The notes under the pieces: generated by a model
Seen by the model: the letters and a program-made list of their open reading frames with translations, nothing else
What the model was told of the DNA's origin: nothing
Databases searched by the model: none
Position numbers and translations under genes: made by a program
DNA from: a virus
Length of the DNA stretch: 64,000 nucleotides
Direction: 5' to 3' (one strand)
IMG/VR virus record: IMGVR_UViG_3300020478_000004
Span: 44,526 to 108,525 of that record
Shown: piece by piece, positions 36,147-44,853 of the stretch
Numbering within the stretch: position 1 is the stretch's first letter
Layout of the letters: every line of letters starts with the position of its first letter

Positions 36147-37127
36147 ATGAGTAATCTAGTTCATGATACATTATTTTCGCACTTACCGGCAAAACGGAAA
36201 ACCACTCCGAGTGGATGGACTAGTTTTAATGCACCATGTTGTCACCATAATGGTGAAACTCAAGATAAAAGAGCAAGAGGCGGATTAATAACAAACGGTG
36301 ATGGTGGAATTAGCTTTCATTGTTTTAATTGTGGATTCAAAGCAAGTTATCAAAAAGGTCGTAAACTTTCTAGAAAGATGCGTAATCTTTTAGAATGGTT
36401 AGGAGCATCTGATAGCGTTATAACTTCACTTGCATTACAAGTTTTAGAATTTAATGAAAGCAATCCAGATTATAAAGTATTACCAGAACTTCCAAAATTT
36501 AAAGATGTAGAATTACCAAAAGGTGCAAAACCTATTACAGAATATAGCGATAATAATTTTACTAATAAGGTACTAGACTATATGAAACAACGTCAATTAA
36601 ATGTTGACGATTATAATTTTCATTGGAGTCCCGAACTTGGTTATCGTGATAGATTAATTATTCCGTTTTATTACAATGAAAGAATTGTTGGTTGGACAGC
36701 AAGAAAAATTACAGATGGCAGACCCAAATATATGTCCGAACAACAACCTGGTTATGTATTCAATTTAGATAATCAGGACTATAGAAGGTTATTTGTAATA
36801 CTTGTAGAAGGTCCAATAGATGCAATAAACATTGACGGTTGTGCATTAATGGGTAGCGAAGTCAGAGATCAACAAGCACTATTGGTGAATAGTTTAAATA
36901 AGCAAGTAATAGTTTTGCCAGATAGAGACAAAGCAGGTATTAAACTAGTTGAAGAATCTATAGAGTTAGGTTGGTCAGTTAGTATGCCAGAATGGGAAGA
37001 TGACGTGAGAGATGTTAATGATGCAATCCAAAAATATGGAAGAATGTTTACACTACACACCATTGTTTCTTATGCAGAAGAAAACGAATTAAAAATTAAA
37101 TTAAGGAGCAAAAAATGGTTTGGTTAA
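36147..37127 (+). CDS. gp61: DNA primase (gp61-like)
   Basis: 326 residues. The zinc domain has CCHH (31-34) and CFNC (59-62). The TOPRIM catalytic part has LVEGPIDAINIDG and VIVLPDRDKAG, with the acidic metal ligands. RLIIPFYYNERIVGWTARK is the usual RNA-polymerase-domain start. gp61 makes RNA primers on the lagging strand with helicase gp41, encoded at 40385. The promoter just upstream leaves no leader. Confidence 0.9.
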   Translation: MSNLVHDTLFSHLPAKRKTTPSGWTSFNAPCCHHNGETQDKRARGGLITNGDGGISFHCFNCGFKASYQKGRKLSRKMRNLLEWLGASDSVITSLALQVLEFNESNPDYKVLPELPKFKDVELPKGAKPITEYSDNNFTNKVLDYMKQRQLNVDDYNFHWSPELGYRDRLIIPFYYNERIVGWTARKITDGRPKYMSEQQPGYVFNLDNQDYRRLFVILVEGPIDAINIDGCALMGSEVRDQQALLVNSLNKQVIVLPDRDKAGIKLVEESIELGWSVSMPEWEDDVRDVNDAIQKYGRMFTLHTIVSYAEENELKIKLRSKKWFG

Positions 37128-37237
37128 AAAAACTTTGGACTAAAGTTTGTACACCGTTCAAACAATGGCGAGAAAATCGTCGCTTTAAAAAAAGAATAAA
37201 AGAACTCCAGAAAAAGGATCCTTTTATTTACAAGTAG
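37115..37237 (+). CDS. Tiny basic protein (40 aa)
   Basis: Overlaps the primase end by 13 bases; AAGGAG at 37103 fixes the start. Very rich in Lys, Arg and Trp (VWLKKLWTKVC). Similar in character to 30223-30333 and 46018-46104. Unknown. Confidence 0.5.
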   Translation: MVWLKKLWTKVCTPFKQWRENRRFKKRIKELQKKDPFIYK

Positions 37238-37247
37238 GAAAGGTAGC

Positions 37248-37493
37248 ATGATGTTAGGACACGAACAAGACGAAGAAAAATTAGAAATTGCATATAGAAA
37301 GTTTGAAAAACTAACAGAAGAATTATGTAAGAACGGCCAACATGGACCATTAGAAGTTGCAGGAGTTATGATGGCACAAGCTATGCGAATCTATAAAACT
37401 GCACTTAAAGAAGAAGACTTTGATCATCTTATTGAAACTATTTTAGAGAGTAGACATGGAATTACTCCGATACAGAAACCTACAATAAACTAA
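37248..37493 (+). CDS. Small helical protein (81 aa), unknown
   Basis: HGPLEVAGVMMAQAMRIYKTALKEEDF is a conserved-looking helix pair. I recall similar proteins in pelagic phages. GGAAAGG precedes the tandem ATG codons at 37248 and 37251. Confidence 0.5.
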   Translation: MMLGHEQDEEKLEIAYRKFEKLTEELCKNGQHGPLEVAGVMMAQAMRIYKTALKEEDFDHLIETILESRHGITPIQKPTIN

Positions 37494-37494
37494 T

Positions 37495-37818
37495 ATGCCT
37501 AAGAAGAGAGAAAAACTGGATGACAAAATCAAAGCCCTAGATTCAACAAGAGTTTTTAAAAAAATAACACCGAAGGGAGACCTTAGCTGGTACGTTAAGT
37601 GGACAGCTAGTGTTATTATTTTACAGGGGATGGTGTTAACAAGTATCGGAGGATTAGAACCTTGGAACTTGGTACTACACTTTATTGGAGTAACAGGTTG
37701 GTTAGTAGTTGGTTTGTTATGGCATGATAGAGCTTTAATTTTTATTAATACAGCGGCCGCAGTTATATTTGGTACAGGTATATTAAGAATTATATTGGAG
37801 AATTATAATGGCGTTTGA
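37495..37818 (+). CDS. Three-helix membrane protein
   Basis: 107 residues. A basic cytoplasmic N terminus is followed by membrane segments near 36-53, 59-76 and 82-100. The pattern W-YVKW...ITLQGM..TS..G.EPWN is one I recall from marine phages and bacteria (DUF6552-like, tentative). Overlaps the next gene by 11 bases. Confidence 0.6.
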   Translation: MPKKREKLDDKIKALDSTRVFKKITPKGDLSWYVKWTASVIILQGMVLTSIGGLEPWNLVLHFIGVTGWLVVGLLWHDRALIFINTAAAVIFGTGILRIILENYNGV

Positions 37819-38449
37819 TATATTAAGACCTTTTGGTCCTTCAATCTATCATTCAACAATGTCTGATGAGATGTTAAACACTTGTAAAAAAATTGCAGAA
37901 GACAGTCGTAGTGACGGTGCAGATATGCGTCAGAGACTAGCAGGCAATATCGCTAGAGAACGTCGATGGGTAGTTGACGATGAAGTACAACATACCTTTT
38001 ATTATCAGTTAAAAGAACATCTTCATAACTTTTCTGAAGCAGAAAATAAAAGATTTCAGAATCAATTAATTAATCCAGGAGTCATGCCTGATCTTGATAA
38101 AATGGAATATCAGTTTATTACTGACCCGTGGATTAATTATCAATTAGCTAACGAGTTTAATCCAATTCATTCTCATCATGGACAATATAGTGCAGTCTTA
38201 TATATTAATGTGCCAGAAGTAATTGCAGAAGAAAATATACACAGCCAAAGTAATATGGCGTGTAGCGGACAAATAGAATTTGTCGGCGATGCAAGTGATA
38301 GAGTAGGAGCAAACGGAACACACAAAATTATTCCGAAGACTGGAGACATATTACTATTTGATGCTAAATTAAAACATTGTGTATATCCGTTTAAAAGTGA
38401 AGTAGAAAGAATCAGTATGAGTTTTAATATTGCAGTTAATTTTCAATAA
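37808..38449 (+). CDS. 2OG-Fe(II) oxygenase E
   Basis: 213 residues. NPIHSHHGQYSAVLYINVPE carries the first His region (the Asp of HxD is replaced or displaced), GDILLFDAKLKHCVYPF the distal His and VERISMSFNIAVNF the Arg. This corresponds to the putative oxygenase family of phages described as TIGR02466-like. The HxH instead of HxD pattern is odd and could mean a different ligand set. Confidence 0.7.
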   Translation: MAFDILRPFGPSIYHSTMSDEMLNTCKKIAEDSRSDGADMRQRLAGNIARERRWVVDDEVQHTFYYQLKEHLHNFSEAENKRFQNQLINPGVMPDLDKMEYQFITDPWINYQLANEFNPIHSHHGQYSAVLYINVPEVIAEENIHSQSNMACSGQIEFVGDASDRVGANGTHKIIPKTGDILLFDAKLKHCVYPFKSEVERISMSFNIAVNFQ

Positions 38450-38460
38450 GGAGGGTGTTT

Positions 38461-38808
38461 ATGTTAGATGGACATTTTATAGATCCAGCAGACGCATATG
38501 ACAATCAGAACATTAAAGATTTTATAATGGTGTATTGTCCTAAATGCCAAGAAAGAGTTGAGTTTCCAATTACTCATAGTGGAGCAAATGGAAATTTTTT
38601 TCAAGCAATTAATATTCCTGTCGAGATTGCAACTGTTATGAAATGGGATAAGAAAGACGTTTTTTGTGAAAATTGTAATTTACAATTAGATGTCGAAAAA
38701 GAATTCGAACAACCAAAACGTGTCGAATTAAAGGTACGTATAGATTGTTCAGATATGGACCCAGGAATGGATTCATGGTATGATGAACACGGAAGAGGAT
38801 ATGATTAA
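38461..38808 (+). CDS. Zinc-binding protein (CPKC/CENC)
   Basis: 116 residues from ATG 38461; GGAGGGTG precedes it. VYCPKCQERVEFP and VFCENCNLQL form a treble-clef or ribbon type zinc site. The C-terminal tail is acidic. Just before clpP. Function unknown. Confidence 0.6.
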   Translation: MLDGHFIDPADAYDNQNIKDFIMVYCPKCQERVEFPITHSGANGNFFQAINIPVEIATVMKWDKKDVFCENCNLQLDVEKEFEQPKRVELKVRIDCSDMDPGMDSWYDEHGRGYD

Positions 38809-38817
38809 GGAGAAAAA

Positions 38818-39405
38818 ATGTCGCAATTAATACCGATGGTCGTAGAGTCGACTAACAAAGGCGAACGTGCATATGACATTTATAGTAGGCTATTAAAAGA
38901 TAGAATTATCTTTTTAACAGGACCTATTGATGAGAATGTTGCCGCATCAGTTTGTGCCCAACTACTATTTTTAGAATCAGTTAGTAAGGATAAAGATATC
39001 TCAATGTACATACAATCGCCAGGAGGATATGTTCATTCTGGATTAGCAATTTATGATACAATGCAATATATTAAACCTGATGTAACAACTGTTTGTATAG
39101 GTATGGCGGCATCAGCTGGCTCTATGTTATTAATGGCAGGAGCAAAAGGAAAACGTATTGCATTACCTAATAGTAAAATAATGATTCACCAACCGTCAGG
39201 TGGCTTTAAAGGACAAGCAACTGATATGGAGATTCATGTTAAAGATATTATGGAAACGAAAGATCGTTTGAACAAACTGTATGCTAAACATACAGGAACA
39301 GAACTTAAAGTTATTCAAGATGCTATGGAACGTGATAATTTTATGTTACCTCAGGAGGCAATTGAGTTTGGTCTTATTGATCGAATTGAGGAGAATCGTA
39401 AGTGA
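38818..39405 (+). CDS. clpP: ClpP protease
   Basis: 195 residues, full family length. Catalytic Ser in GMAASAGS (about 99), His in IMIHQPSGG (about 124) and Asp near 173 (MERDNF). YIQSPGG is the ClpP substrate-strand motif. It has no ATPase partner in the window, so it probably uses host ClpX or ClpA. AAGGAG fixes the start. ClpP occurs in several marine phages, possibly for phage protein processing or degradation of host proteins. Confidence 0.93.
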   Translation: MSQLIPMVVESTNKGERAYDIYSRLLKDRIIFLTGPIDENVAASVCAQLLFLESVSKDKDISMYIQSPGGYVHSGLAIYDTMQYIKPDVTTVCIGMAASAGSMLLMAGAKGKRIALPNSKIMIHQPSGGFKGQATDMEIHVKDIMETKDRLNKLYAKHTGTELKVIQDAMERDNFMLPQEAIEFGLIDRIEENRK

Positions 39406-40385
39406 TAACTTGGGGAATGGTCGGTAATAGTCACGATGCCAGTATAGCAGTTTTTAAAGACGAAACGCTAGTATGGTCGGCTCTGGCTAAAGACTTTTCT
39501 AAAATAGACAACGATCCGCATTTAAATCCAGAACTTATTAATGCCGCCAAACAAGCTGGTGGCTGGCGAGATCCTGACGAAATTGTATGGTACGAAACAC
39601 CGTGGCTTAAAACTTTAAGACAATGGTGGGCTGGACAAGGTTGGTTAGGAAAAGAAAATAATATTGAAAAATATTTAAAACAATGGAATTTAAAATGTCC
39701 TATTAAGTATGCTATACATCATCACAGCCATGCCGCCTACGGATGGTACACTAGTGGATTTGAAGATGCTACTATATTAGTTCTAGATAGTATAGGTGAG
39801 TTTGAAACATTTACTATATGGCGTGCCACAGATCATCTTAAAAAAATTTATACACAAAGATATCCACATAGTGTTGGATTATTTTATTCTGCTATGACTC
39901 AACGTTTAGGCTTCAAAGCAAACAGAGATGAATATAAAGTTGCTGAACTAGGTGCTCCTATTAGAACTGAAGAAAATTTACACTTAATAAATGACATGGT
40001 AGAAACTTTCGTTGAACCTGAATTAGGTGGAGAAATGCCTGGAGTTCATTTCAAAGTTAATATGCATAAAGGGTGTGATTGGTATAAACCTGAATTAACA
40101 TCAGATATGGATTTGGCAAGACTTGCAAATGCAACACAATTTGTATTTGAATTAATGCTCAAATCAAATAGTAAATGGTGTTTAAAACATCTTCCAAGTC
40201 GTAATCTTATTATTACAGGCGGATGTGCATTGAATAAACAAGCGGTTAATTTAATTCAAAAAGAATGGGATAATATTTGGGTACCACCAAATCCAGGCGA
40301 CCCTGGATCATGTATTGGAGCAGTATTATCAAGAACAAAAAAACATATTGACTTTAACCCTAAAGTATGGTATAATAATAACTAA
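39402..40385 (+). CDS. Carbamoyltransferase-like (NodU/TobZ family), N-terminal domain
   Basis: 327 residues, start GTG 39402 overlapping the clpP stop and preceded by [18 protein letters not shown] and [16 protein letters not shown] match the ATP-hydrolysing carbamoyltransferase domain; [11 protein letters not shown] and [15 protein letters not shown] further motifs. The Sua5-like C-terminal domain of full NodU/TobZ proteins (about 550 residues) is missing. A sugar is the typical acceptor, in keeping with the glycan genes nearby. Confidence 0.82.
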   Translation: MITWGMVGNSHDASIAVFKDETLVWSALAKDFSKIDNDPHLNPELINAAKQAGGWRDPDEIVWYETPWLKTLRQWWAGQGWLGKENNIEKYLKQWNLKCPIKYAIHHHSHAAYGWYTSGFEDATILVLDSIGEFETFTIWRATDHLKKIYTQRYPHSVGLFYSAMTQRLGFKANRDEYKVAELGAPIRTEENLHLINDMVETFVEPELGGEMPGVHFKVNMHKGCDWYKPELTSDMDLARLANATQFVFELMLKSNSKWCLKHLPSRNLIITGGCALNKQAVNLIQKEWDNIWVPPNPGDPGSCIGAVLSRTKKHIDFNPKVWYNNN

Positions 40386-41821
40386 TGGCTACAAAACAAA
40401 ATATAGATTACGGATATAATATACAAAAAACTTATCTAGAAATTATGTTAAGTGATGCACAAACTTTTGTGCGTTGTCAAGGCATATTCGATCCATCTTT
40501 ATTTGATCGTAAGTTACAAAGTACTGCACAATTTTTACAAGACTTTGTTGCTGAACATAACGTATTGCCAACACAAGACATTATAAACAGTTCTTGTGAT
40601 GTAAAATTAGAACCTTCTAAAGATTTAAATGAACAACATTATGATTGGTTATTAAATGACTTTGAAACTTTTTGTAGACATAAAAGTTTAGAGAAAGCTA
40701 TACTTGAAAGTGCTGACTTATTAGAAAAAGGCGAGTATGGACCAGTAGAAGATTTAGTTAAGAAAGCAGTACAAATAGGTTTACAAAAAGACCTAGGTAT
40801 TGATTATTTTAAAAGTCCTAAAGAAAGATTACTAGCATTAAAAGATAATAACGGACAAGTAAGTACAGGTTGGGAAACATTAGATAAAAAATTATTTGGT
40901 GGCTTTAACAAAGGTGAACTTAATATATTTGCAGGTGGTTCAGGTGCAGGTAAATCTTTGTTCTTAGCTAACATGGGTGTTAACTGGGTACTACAAGGAC
41001 TTAATGTTGTATACTTAACATTAGAACTTTCTGAGTCATTAGTTGCTATGCGTTTAGATAGTATGATGACTGAAATACCAACTAGGGAAATATTTAAAGA
41101 CTTAGATGGTGTTGAAATGAAAGTTAGACTAGTAGGTAAAAAAGCAGGAAACTTTCAAATTAAGTATATGCCAAGTGGTAAAAATGCAAACGATATTAGA
41201 AGCTTTGTTAAAGAATATGAAATTAAAACAGGACATAAAATTGATGTACTGTTAGTAGATTATTTAGATTTATTAATGCCGTTAAGTAAAAAAGTATCAC
41301 CTAGTGATTTATATGTTAAAGATAAATTTGTATCAGAAGAACTAAGAAATTTATCAATGGAATTAGGAATTATATTTGTAACTGCATCACAGTTAAACAG
41401 ACAAAGTGTTGAAGAAATAGAATTTGATCACTCACATATAGCAGGTGGTTTAAGTAAAATCCAAACAGCAGATAATGTTATAGGGATCTTTACAAGTAGG
41501 GCTATGCGTGAACGTGGACGTTATCAAGTACAGTTAATGAAAACTAGATCATCAAGTGGTATAGGAAGTAAAATTGATTTAATGTTTGACATTGATAGTT
41601 TACGTATTTCAGACTTAGATGAAGAAGAATCATATAGTTCTAGTAGTAGTAATTCTCCTATATTAGCAGGACTTAAGAAAACAACTACAGTAAGTGATGC
41701 ACCTGAAGAAATAAAAGAACCAGACGAAGGTAAACCTATACCTAAGATTCATGCAGAAACAGATTCTACAAAATTAAGAGAGTTTTTAAATAATCTTAAT
41801 ACAGAAAAAGACTCAGACTAG
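40385..41821 (+). CDS. gp41: Replicative DNA helicase (gp41-like)
   Basis: 478 residues, DnaB-type RecA fold. Walker A is FAGGSGAGKSLFLA (about 176-190), then VVYLTLELSESLVAMRLD and the Walker B VDVLLVDYLDLLMP; ASQLNRQ is motif H3 and HIAGGLSKIQTADNVIG H4 with the arginine finger. The N-terminal 150 residues are the helical collar domain. The C-terminal tail (Ser-rich, acidic) might bind gp59 or gp61. Starts at the preceding stop (TAATG). Confidence 0.93.
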   Translation: MATKQNIDYGYNIQKTYLEIMLSDAQTFVRCQGIFDPSLFDRKLQSTAQFLQDFVAEHNVLPTQDIINSSCDVKLEPSKDLNEQHYDWLLNDFETFCRHKSLEKAILESADLLEKGEYGPVEDLVKKAVQIGLQKDLGIDYFKSPKERLLALKDNNGQVSTGWETLDKKLFGGFNKGELNIFAGGSGAGKSLFLANMGVNWVLQGLNVVYLTLELSESLVAMRLDSMMTEIPTREIFKDLDGVEMKVRLVGKKAGNFQIKYMPSGKNANDIRSFVKEYEIKTGHKIDVLLVDYLDLLMPLSKKVSPSDLYVKDKFVSEELRNLSMELGIIFVTASQLNRQSVEEIEFDHSHIAGGLSKIQTADNVIGIFTSRAMRERGRYQVQLMKTRSSSGIGSKIDLMFDIDSLRISDLDEEESYSSSSSNSPILAGLKKTTTVSDAPEEIKEPDEGKPIPKIHAETDSTKLREFLNNLNTEKDSD

Positions 41822-41832
41822 GAGCTCTTACC

Positions 41833-42633
41833 ATGAGAACTTTACATATCTTTGGCGATAGTTTTACAGAACCATTCGAAGAAGATTGGGTATGGACTAA
41901 ACAATTAGCCACTAAATTAAAAGTTGAAGCATTACGTAATCACTCGTGTATTGGTGTTAGCAATGATTGGATCTTTTCAAACATTCGTACAGCAATACTT
42001 GAACAACGTTTACGAAAAGATGATATAGCTGTTGTAGTAATAACATCTCCCTACCGGTATTGGTTCTTTGAAGACAAACCTGAACTATCTAATTATATGA
42101 TTACTAACTGGGATGAATTTGCTACAGAAACAGATAAATCTATAGTTGATGCTGTCAAAGGCTATGTTAATCATATACAAAGAGACGATTTAGATCAGAT
42201 TAGGACAGAATTCCAAGTAGGTTGGCTTAAACAAATGCGTAATCAAATTGGATTTAATTTGTTATTAATTCCTGGATTTGCTATGACTATTGACTTTAGC
42301 GGTATTCCTGAAGTGCTAGGAGACTTAACAGGATCAGTATCTAATGCAGAATTTGTCAGTCCTAAAGATGATACTCTTTGGTATAGGCAAGGTATTGATA
42401 CTCGCTATAATCATTTATGTAAAGACAATCACGAAATACTAGCTGATAAGTGTGTACATACTTTATTAACTAATAATCCTTTAGATTTATGTGTAGGATT
42501 TAAACGACATTTTTTAAGAGCTGACGAAAGAAATACTAATAAACAAGTCGGATCTAGTTTAATTAAAAAATCTCAAAAATTAAAAGTAGAGTCGCTTAGG
42601 CGCACCAATACAAAACACTGGTTAAAAGAATAA
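41833..42633 (+). CDS. SGNH/GDSL hydrolase
   Basis: 266 residues. IFGDSFTEPF is block I with the catalytic Ser, and HLCKDNHEILADK holds the Asp/His pair of block V. GFAMTIDF and WVWTKQLATKL are further landmarks. Such enzymes remove acyl groups from carbohydrates or lipids; GGAGC precedes the ATG. With the carbamoyl- and glycosyltransferases it may act on a surface glycan. Confidence 0.72.
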   Translation: MRTLHIFGDSFTEPFEEDWVWTKQLATKLKVEALRNHSCIGVSNDWIFSNIRTAILEQRLRKDDIAVVVITSPYRYWFFEDKPELSNYMITNWDEFATETDKSIVDAVKGYVNHIQRDDLDQIRTEFQVGWLKQMRNQIGFNLLLIPGFAMTIDFSGIPEVLGDLTGSVSNAEFVSPKDDTLWYRQGIDTRYNHLCKDNHEILADKCVHTLLTNNPLDLCVGFKRHFLRADERNTNKQVGSSLIKKSQKLKVESLRRTNTKHWLKE

Positions 42634-42644
42634 GTAATACTATC

Positions 42645-43139
42645 ATGAGAATTATAGATAACTTTCGAGACTGGATTAATCCACAATGGATTGAACATTG
42701 TACAGAAGTTAAAGGATTAAAACAAGAAGGTAATAAAGGAATTGACCATGTTCCATTCGAAGGCTTTGAGTGGGAATTGTACGATAGGCATAATACAAAT
42801 TTTAATGTAGCACCACCATTTGATTTTGGTACACATAATTGGGATTGGTGGATTAAAAAATTATTACCTAGTGACGGATTTCCAGTAGTAACATTAACTG
42901 AATCAACTAGACGTCTTTGGATGCCTTTAACTGACTATGAAATGGGGCATATTTTTATATACGACGAAAGAATGATAGCTCCATATCTAGCTGGTGATTT
43001 ATTTGAGTTTGAGCATAATGCTCCTTATGCCGCAGTTAATTTAGGTACTACACCTTTCTATATGATGATGTTTTCTGTTAGCAAAAAACAACAATGGGAC
43101 AGCGGCAAAGTCCACGGCATAAGTAACCTTCACGAATAA
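42645..43139 (+). CDS. Conserved protein, unknown (164 aa)
   Basis: Trp- and Phe-rich. FEWELYDRHNTNFNVAPPFDFGTHNWDWW and FEHNAPYAAVNLGTTPFYMMMFSV suggest a beta-barrel fold like that of small oxygenase-like enzymes, but no full metal triad is visible. Directly after the SGNH hydrolase. Unknown. Confidence 0.5.
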   Translation: MRIIDNFRDWINPQWIEHCTEVKGLKQEGNKGIDHVPFEGFEWELYDRHNTNFNVAPPFDFGTHNWDWWIKKLLPSDGFPVVTLTESTRRLWMPLTDYEMGHIFIYDERMIAPYLAGDLFEFEHNAPYAAVNLGTTPFYMMMFSVSKKQQWDSGKVHGISNLHE

Positions 43140-43148
43140 ATCATAAGA

Positions 43149-43154
43149 TAAATA
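43149..43154 (+). promoter_or_regulatory. Late promoter GATAAATATAC
   Basis: TAAATA core, 67 bases before the lipoprotein start; the leader contains two CAGACGTAA repeats and a CAGTT/AACTG hairpin. Confidence 0.5.
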
Positions 43155-43221
43155 TACAGACGTAACGTGCAGTTTCAGACGTAATTCCTGAACTGGAATA
43201 AACGCTGTATAAGGATAATAC

Positions 43222-43566
43222 TTGAAACTCTGTTCGATCATAATAATGTCGATGTTACTCCTTCAAGGGTGTGCGTTGATTCCCTGGCAAATATCCGTAG
43301 CTCTACAAACCGCTGATGTTATATCCGCATCATCTTCAAATAAGACTTTAGTTGAACATGGAATGAGTAGTATAACAGGACAGGATTGTCAATGGTATAG
43401 ATTACTAGATGGTGCAGAAATATGTATGACTCAAGAAGAAGAAATAGCATACCTTAAAGAACATAAGTGCAAAGTTCATGCTTGGAACATATTAGCTATT
43501 CCATACTGTAAAGATTTATTACTACCTATTCAAAATCCTATGTTACCTACGCCTACTCTAGAATAA
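43222..43566 (+). CDS. Lipoprotein with TTG start
   Basis: 114 residues. Signal segment SIIIMSMLLLQGC with lipobox LQGC at about residue 17. The TTG start at 43222 is supported by AAGGATAA; the first ATG (43246) would cut the signal. Cys pairs in the mature part (QDC, EIC, HKC, YC) may form disulphides. It may act at the envelope. Confidence 0.6.
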   Translation: MKLCSIIIMSMLLLQGCALIPWQISVALQTADVISASSSNKTLVEHGMSSITGQDCQWYRLLDGAEICMTQEEEIAYLKEHKCKVHAWNILAIPYCKDLLLPIQNPMLPTPTLE

Positions 43567-43647
43567 GAAAGACGAACACGACACTATTCGGACATGGCCG
43601 CAAAATCATGTTCAAACCATTAAGACACCGCTTTTTATATCATTTGA

Positions 43648-43653
43648 TAAATA
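43648..43653 (+). promoter_or_regulatory. Late promoter GATAAATACT for the synthetase-tRNA unit
   Basis: TAAATA core ten bases before ATG 43664. It would transcribe 43664, the synthetase-like gene and the tRNA together. Confidence 0.6.
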
Positions 43654-43663
43654 CTACTTTAGT

Positions 43664-43936
43664 ATGCCGAGAGAACTCTTAAATACTAAAAACCACAAAA
43701 CACCAACACATACCATCTCCAATACACAATATCAAGACGTAGAATTAGTCAAACTTATGACTGAAGCATTAACGAATAAGAACAAGTATACTGTTCGTGT
43801 AGAAGGTTGGAATATAGAGTACAAACGGCATTGGACCTCTAGCATTAACAGTATCACTAATTGGGACAATTTAAACTTTAATTACAACCAAAAAGCTGAT
43901 ACATTTGTCTTTCAACATAGGAGCAACGGACAATGA
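43664..43936 (+). CDS. Small protein (90 aa), unknown
   Basis: Asn-, Thr- and Lys-rich (MPRELLNTKNHKTPTH). YTVRVEGWNIEYKRHWTS looks like two strands. Its stop overlaps the synthetase-like ATG (ATGA) and an AGGAG for that gene lies in its 3' end, so it is coupled to it. Confidence 0.5.
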   Translation: MPRELLNTKNHKTPTHTISNTQYQDVELVKLMTEALTNKNKYTVRVEGWNIEYKRHWTSSINSITNWDNLNFNYNQKADTFVFQHRSNGQ

Positions 43937-44847
43937 CCCAACTAATTAACCCACAAGCCTTTACCGAAACTGTCGGCCGTTTACGGTCGTTTTTTTTGGA
44001 CAAGGGATTTTACGAAGTACACACTCAAAACAGATTAAGCATACTAGCCGCTTGTGAAGACCCGTTTAACGTAGCAACATACAATTACGCAGACCAAGTA
44101 TGGCCTTTACCCCAAACAGGCCAGATGTGGCTTGAACACGAATTATTAAGTAGCCCCTCTTCGAAGGGGTTTTTTTGTGTCTCCACATCCTATAGGCAGG
44201 AACCAAATGCAATACCAGGAAGACATGATATCATCTTTCCAATGTTTGAATTTGAGATGCCTGGTGATATAGATGACCTTAAGAAGATGGAGTATGAATT
44301 ATGTGAACACTTGGGCTTTAAAAAGCCTACTGAAAAAACTTATGCTGAATGGCAAAAGCATTACGGTCATGCTGAAGACTATGAAATGACTGCGGAAGAA
44401 GAAACCAAGATGCACCAAGAGTTTGGTACAACCATGATAACAGACTTTCCTGAAATGACATCACCTTTTTGGAACATGAGTAGAAATGATGATGGCAAAA
44501 CTGCAAAGAAGATAGATGTTATACTAGGTGGTATGGAAACAATAGGAAGTGCGGAACGTTCATGCGATGTAGAAATGATGCGTGATACATTCCATAGCAT
44601 TACAGACGGAGAGTACAGTAAGCTACTTTATAAACTGTTCAGTCAGGAACGTGTTGAAGCAGAGCTAGAAAAGTTTCTAGAGTTTGACTTCTTTCCGAGA
44701 GTTGGTGGCGGAATAGGATTAACTCGTTTGTTAAGAGCAGTTGAAGATTATAAAAGTAAAAAAGTAAAAACTGATGATGACCGTGAAATTTTATATAATA
44801 AACGCCGAGAGATGAATAGGCAAAGCGTACACGGAATACTTCAATAA
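43933..44847 (+). CDS. Class II aminoacyl-tRNA synthetase-like protein (AsnRS/AspRS type catalytic core only)
   Basis: 304 residues. Motif 1 is near residues 14-30 (GRLRSFFLDKGFYEVHTQ), QTGQMWLEHELL matches the SPQ-type segment, motif 2 is SYRQEPNAIPGRHDIIFPMFEFE (86-108) and motif 3 GGGIGLTRLLRAVE (258-271). ILGGMETIGSAERS matches the Asx-type active-site strand. The N-terminal OB-fold that reads the anticodon in AsnRS/AspRS is absent, as in synthetase paralogues such as AsnA-type asparagine synthetase and EpmA. A tRNA with Asn anticodon starts six bases downstream. Two terminator-like hairpins lie inside the gene. Confidence 0.8.
   Translation: MTQLINPQAFTETVGRLRSFFLDKGFYEVHTQNRLSILAACEDPFNVATYNYADQVWPLPQTGQMWLEHELLSSPSSKGFFCVSTSYRQEPNAIPGRHDIIFPMFEFEMPGDIDDLKKMEYELCEHLGFKKPTEKTYAEWQKHYGHAEDYEMTAEEETKMHQEFGTTMITDFPEMTSPFWNMSRNDDGKTAKKIDVILGGMETIGSAERSCDVEMMRDTFHSITDGEYSKLLYKLFSQERVEAELEKFLEFDFFPRVGGGIGLTRLLRAVEDYKSKKVKTDDDREILYNKRREMNRQSVHGILQ
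43974..43997 (+). terminator. Terminator-like hairpin inside synthetase gene (1)
   Basis: CGGCCG-TTTA-CGGTCG followed by eight T. The coding frame continues through it and keeps motif 1, so it is not an intergenic terminator. Confidence 0.55.
44154..44176 (+). terminator. Terminator-like hairpin inside synthetase gene (2)
   Basis: CCCCT-CTTCGA-AGGGG followed by seven T, at codons for SPSSKGFF. In frame with the rest of the protein. Confidence 0.5.
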
Positions 44848-44853
44848 GGCTTT

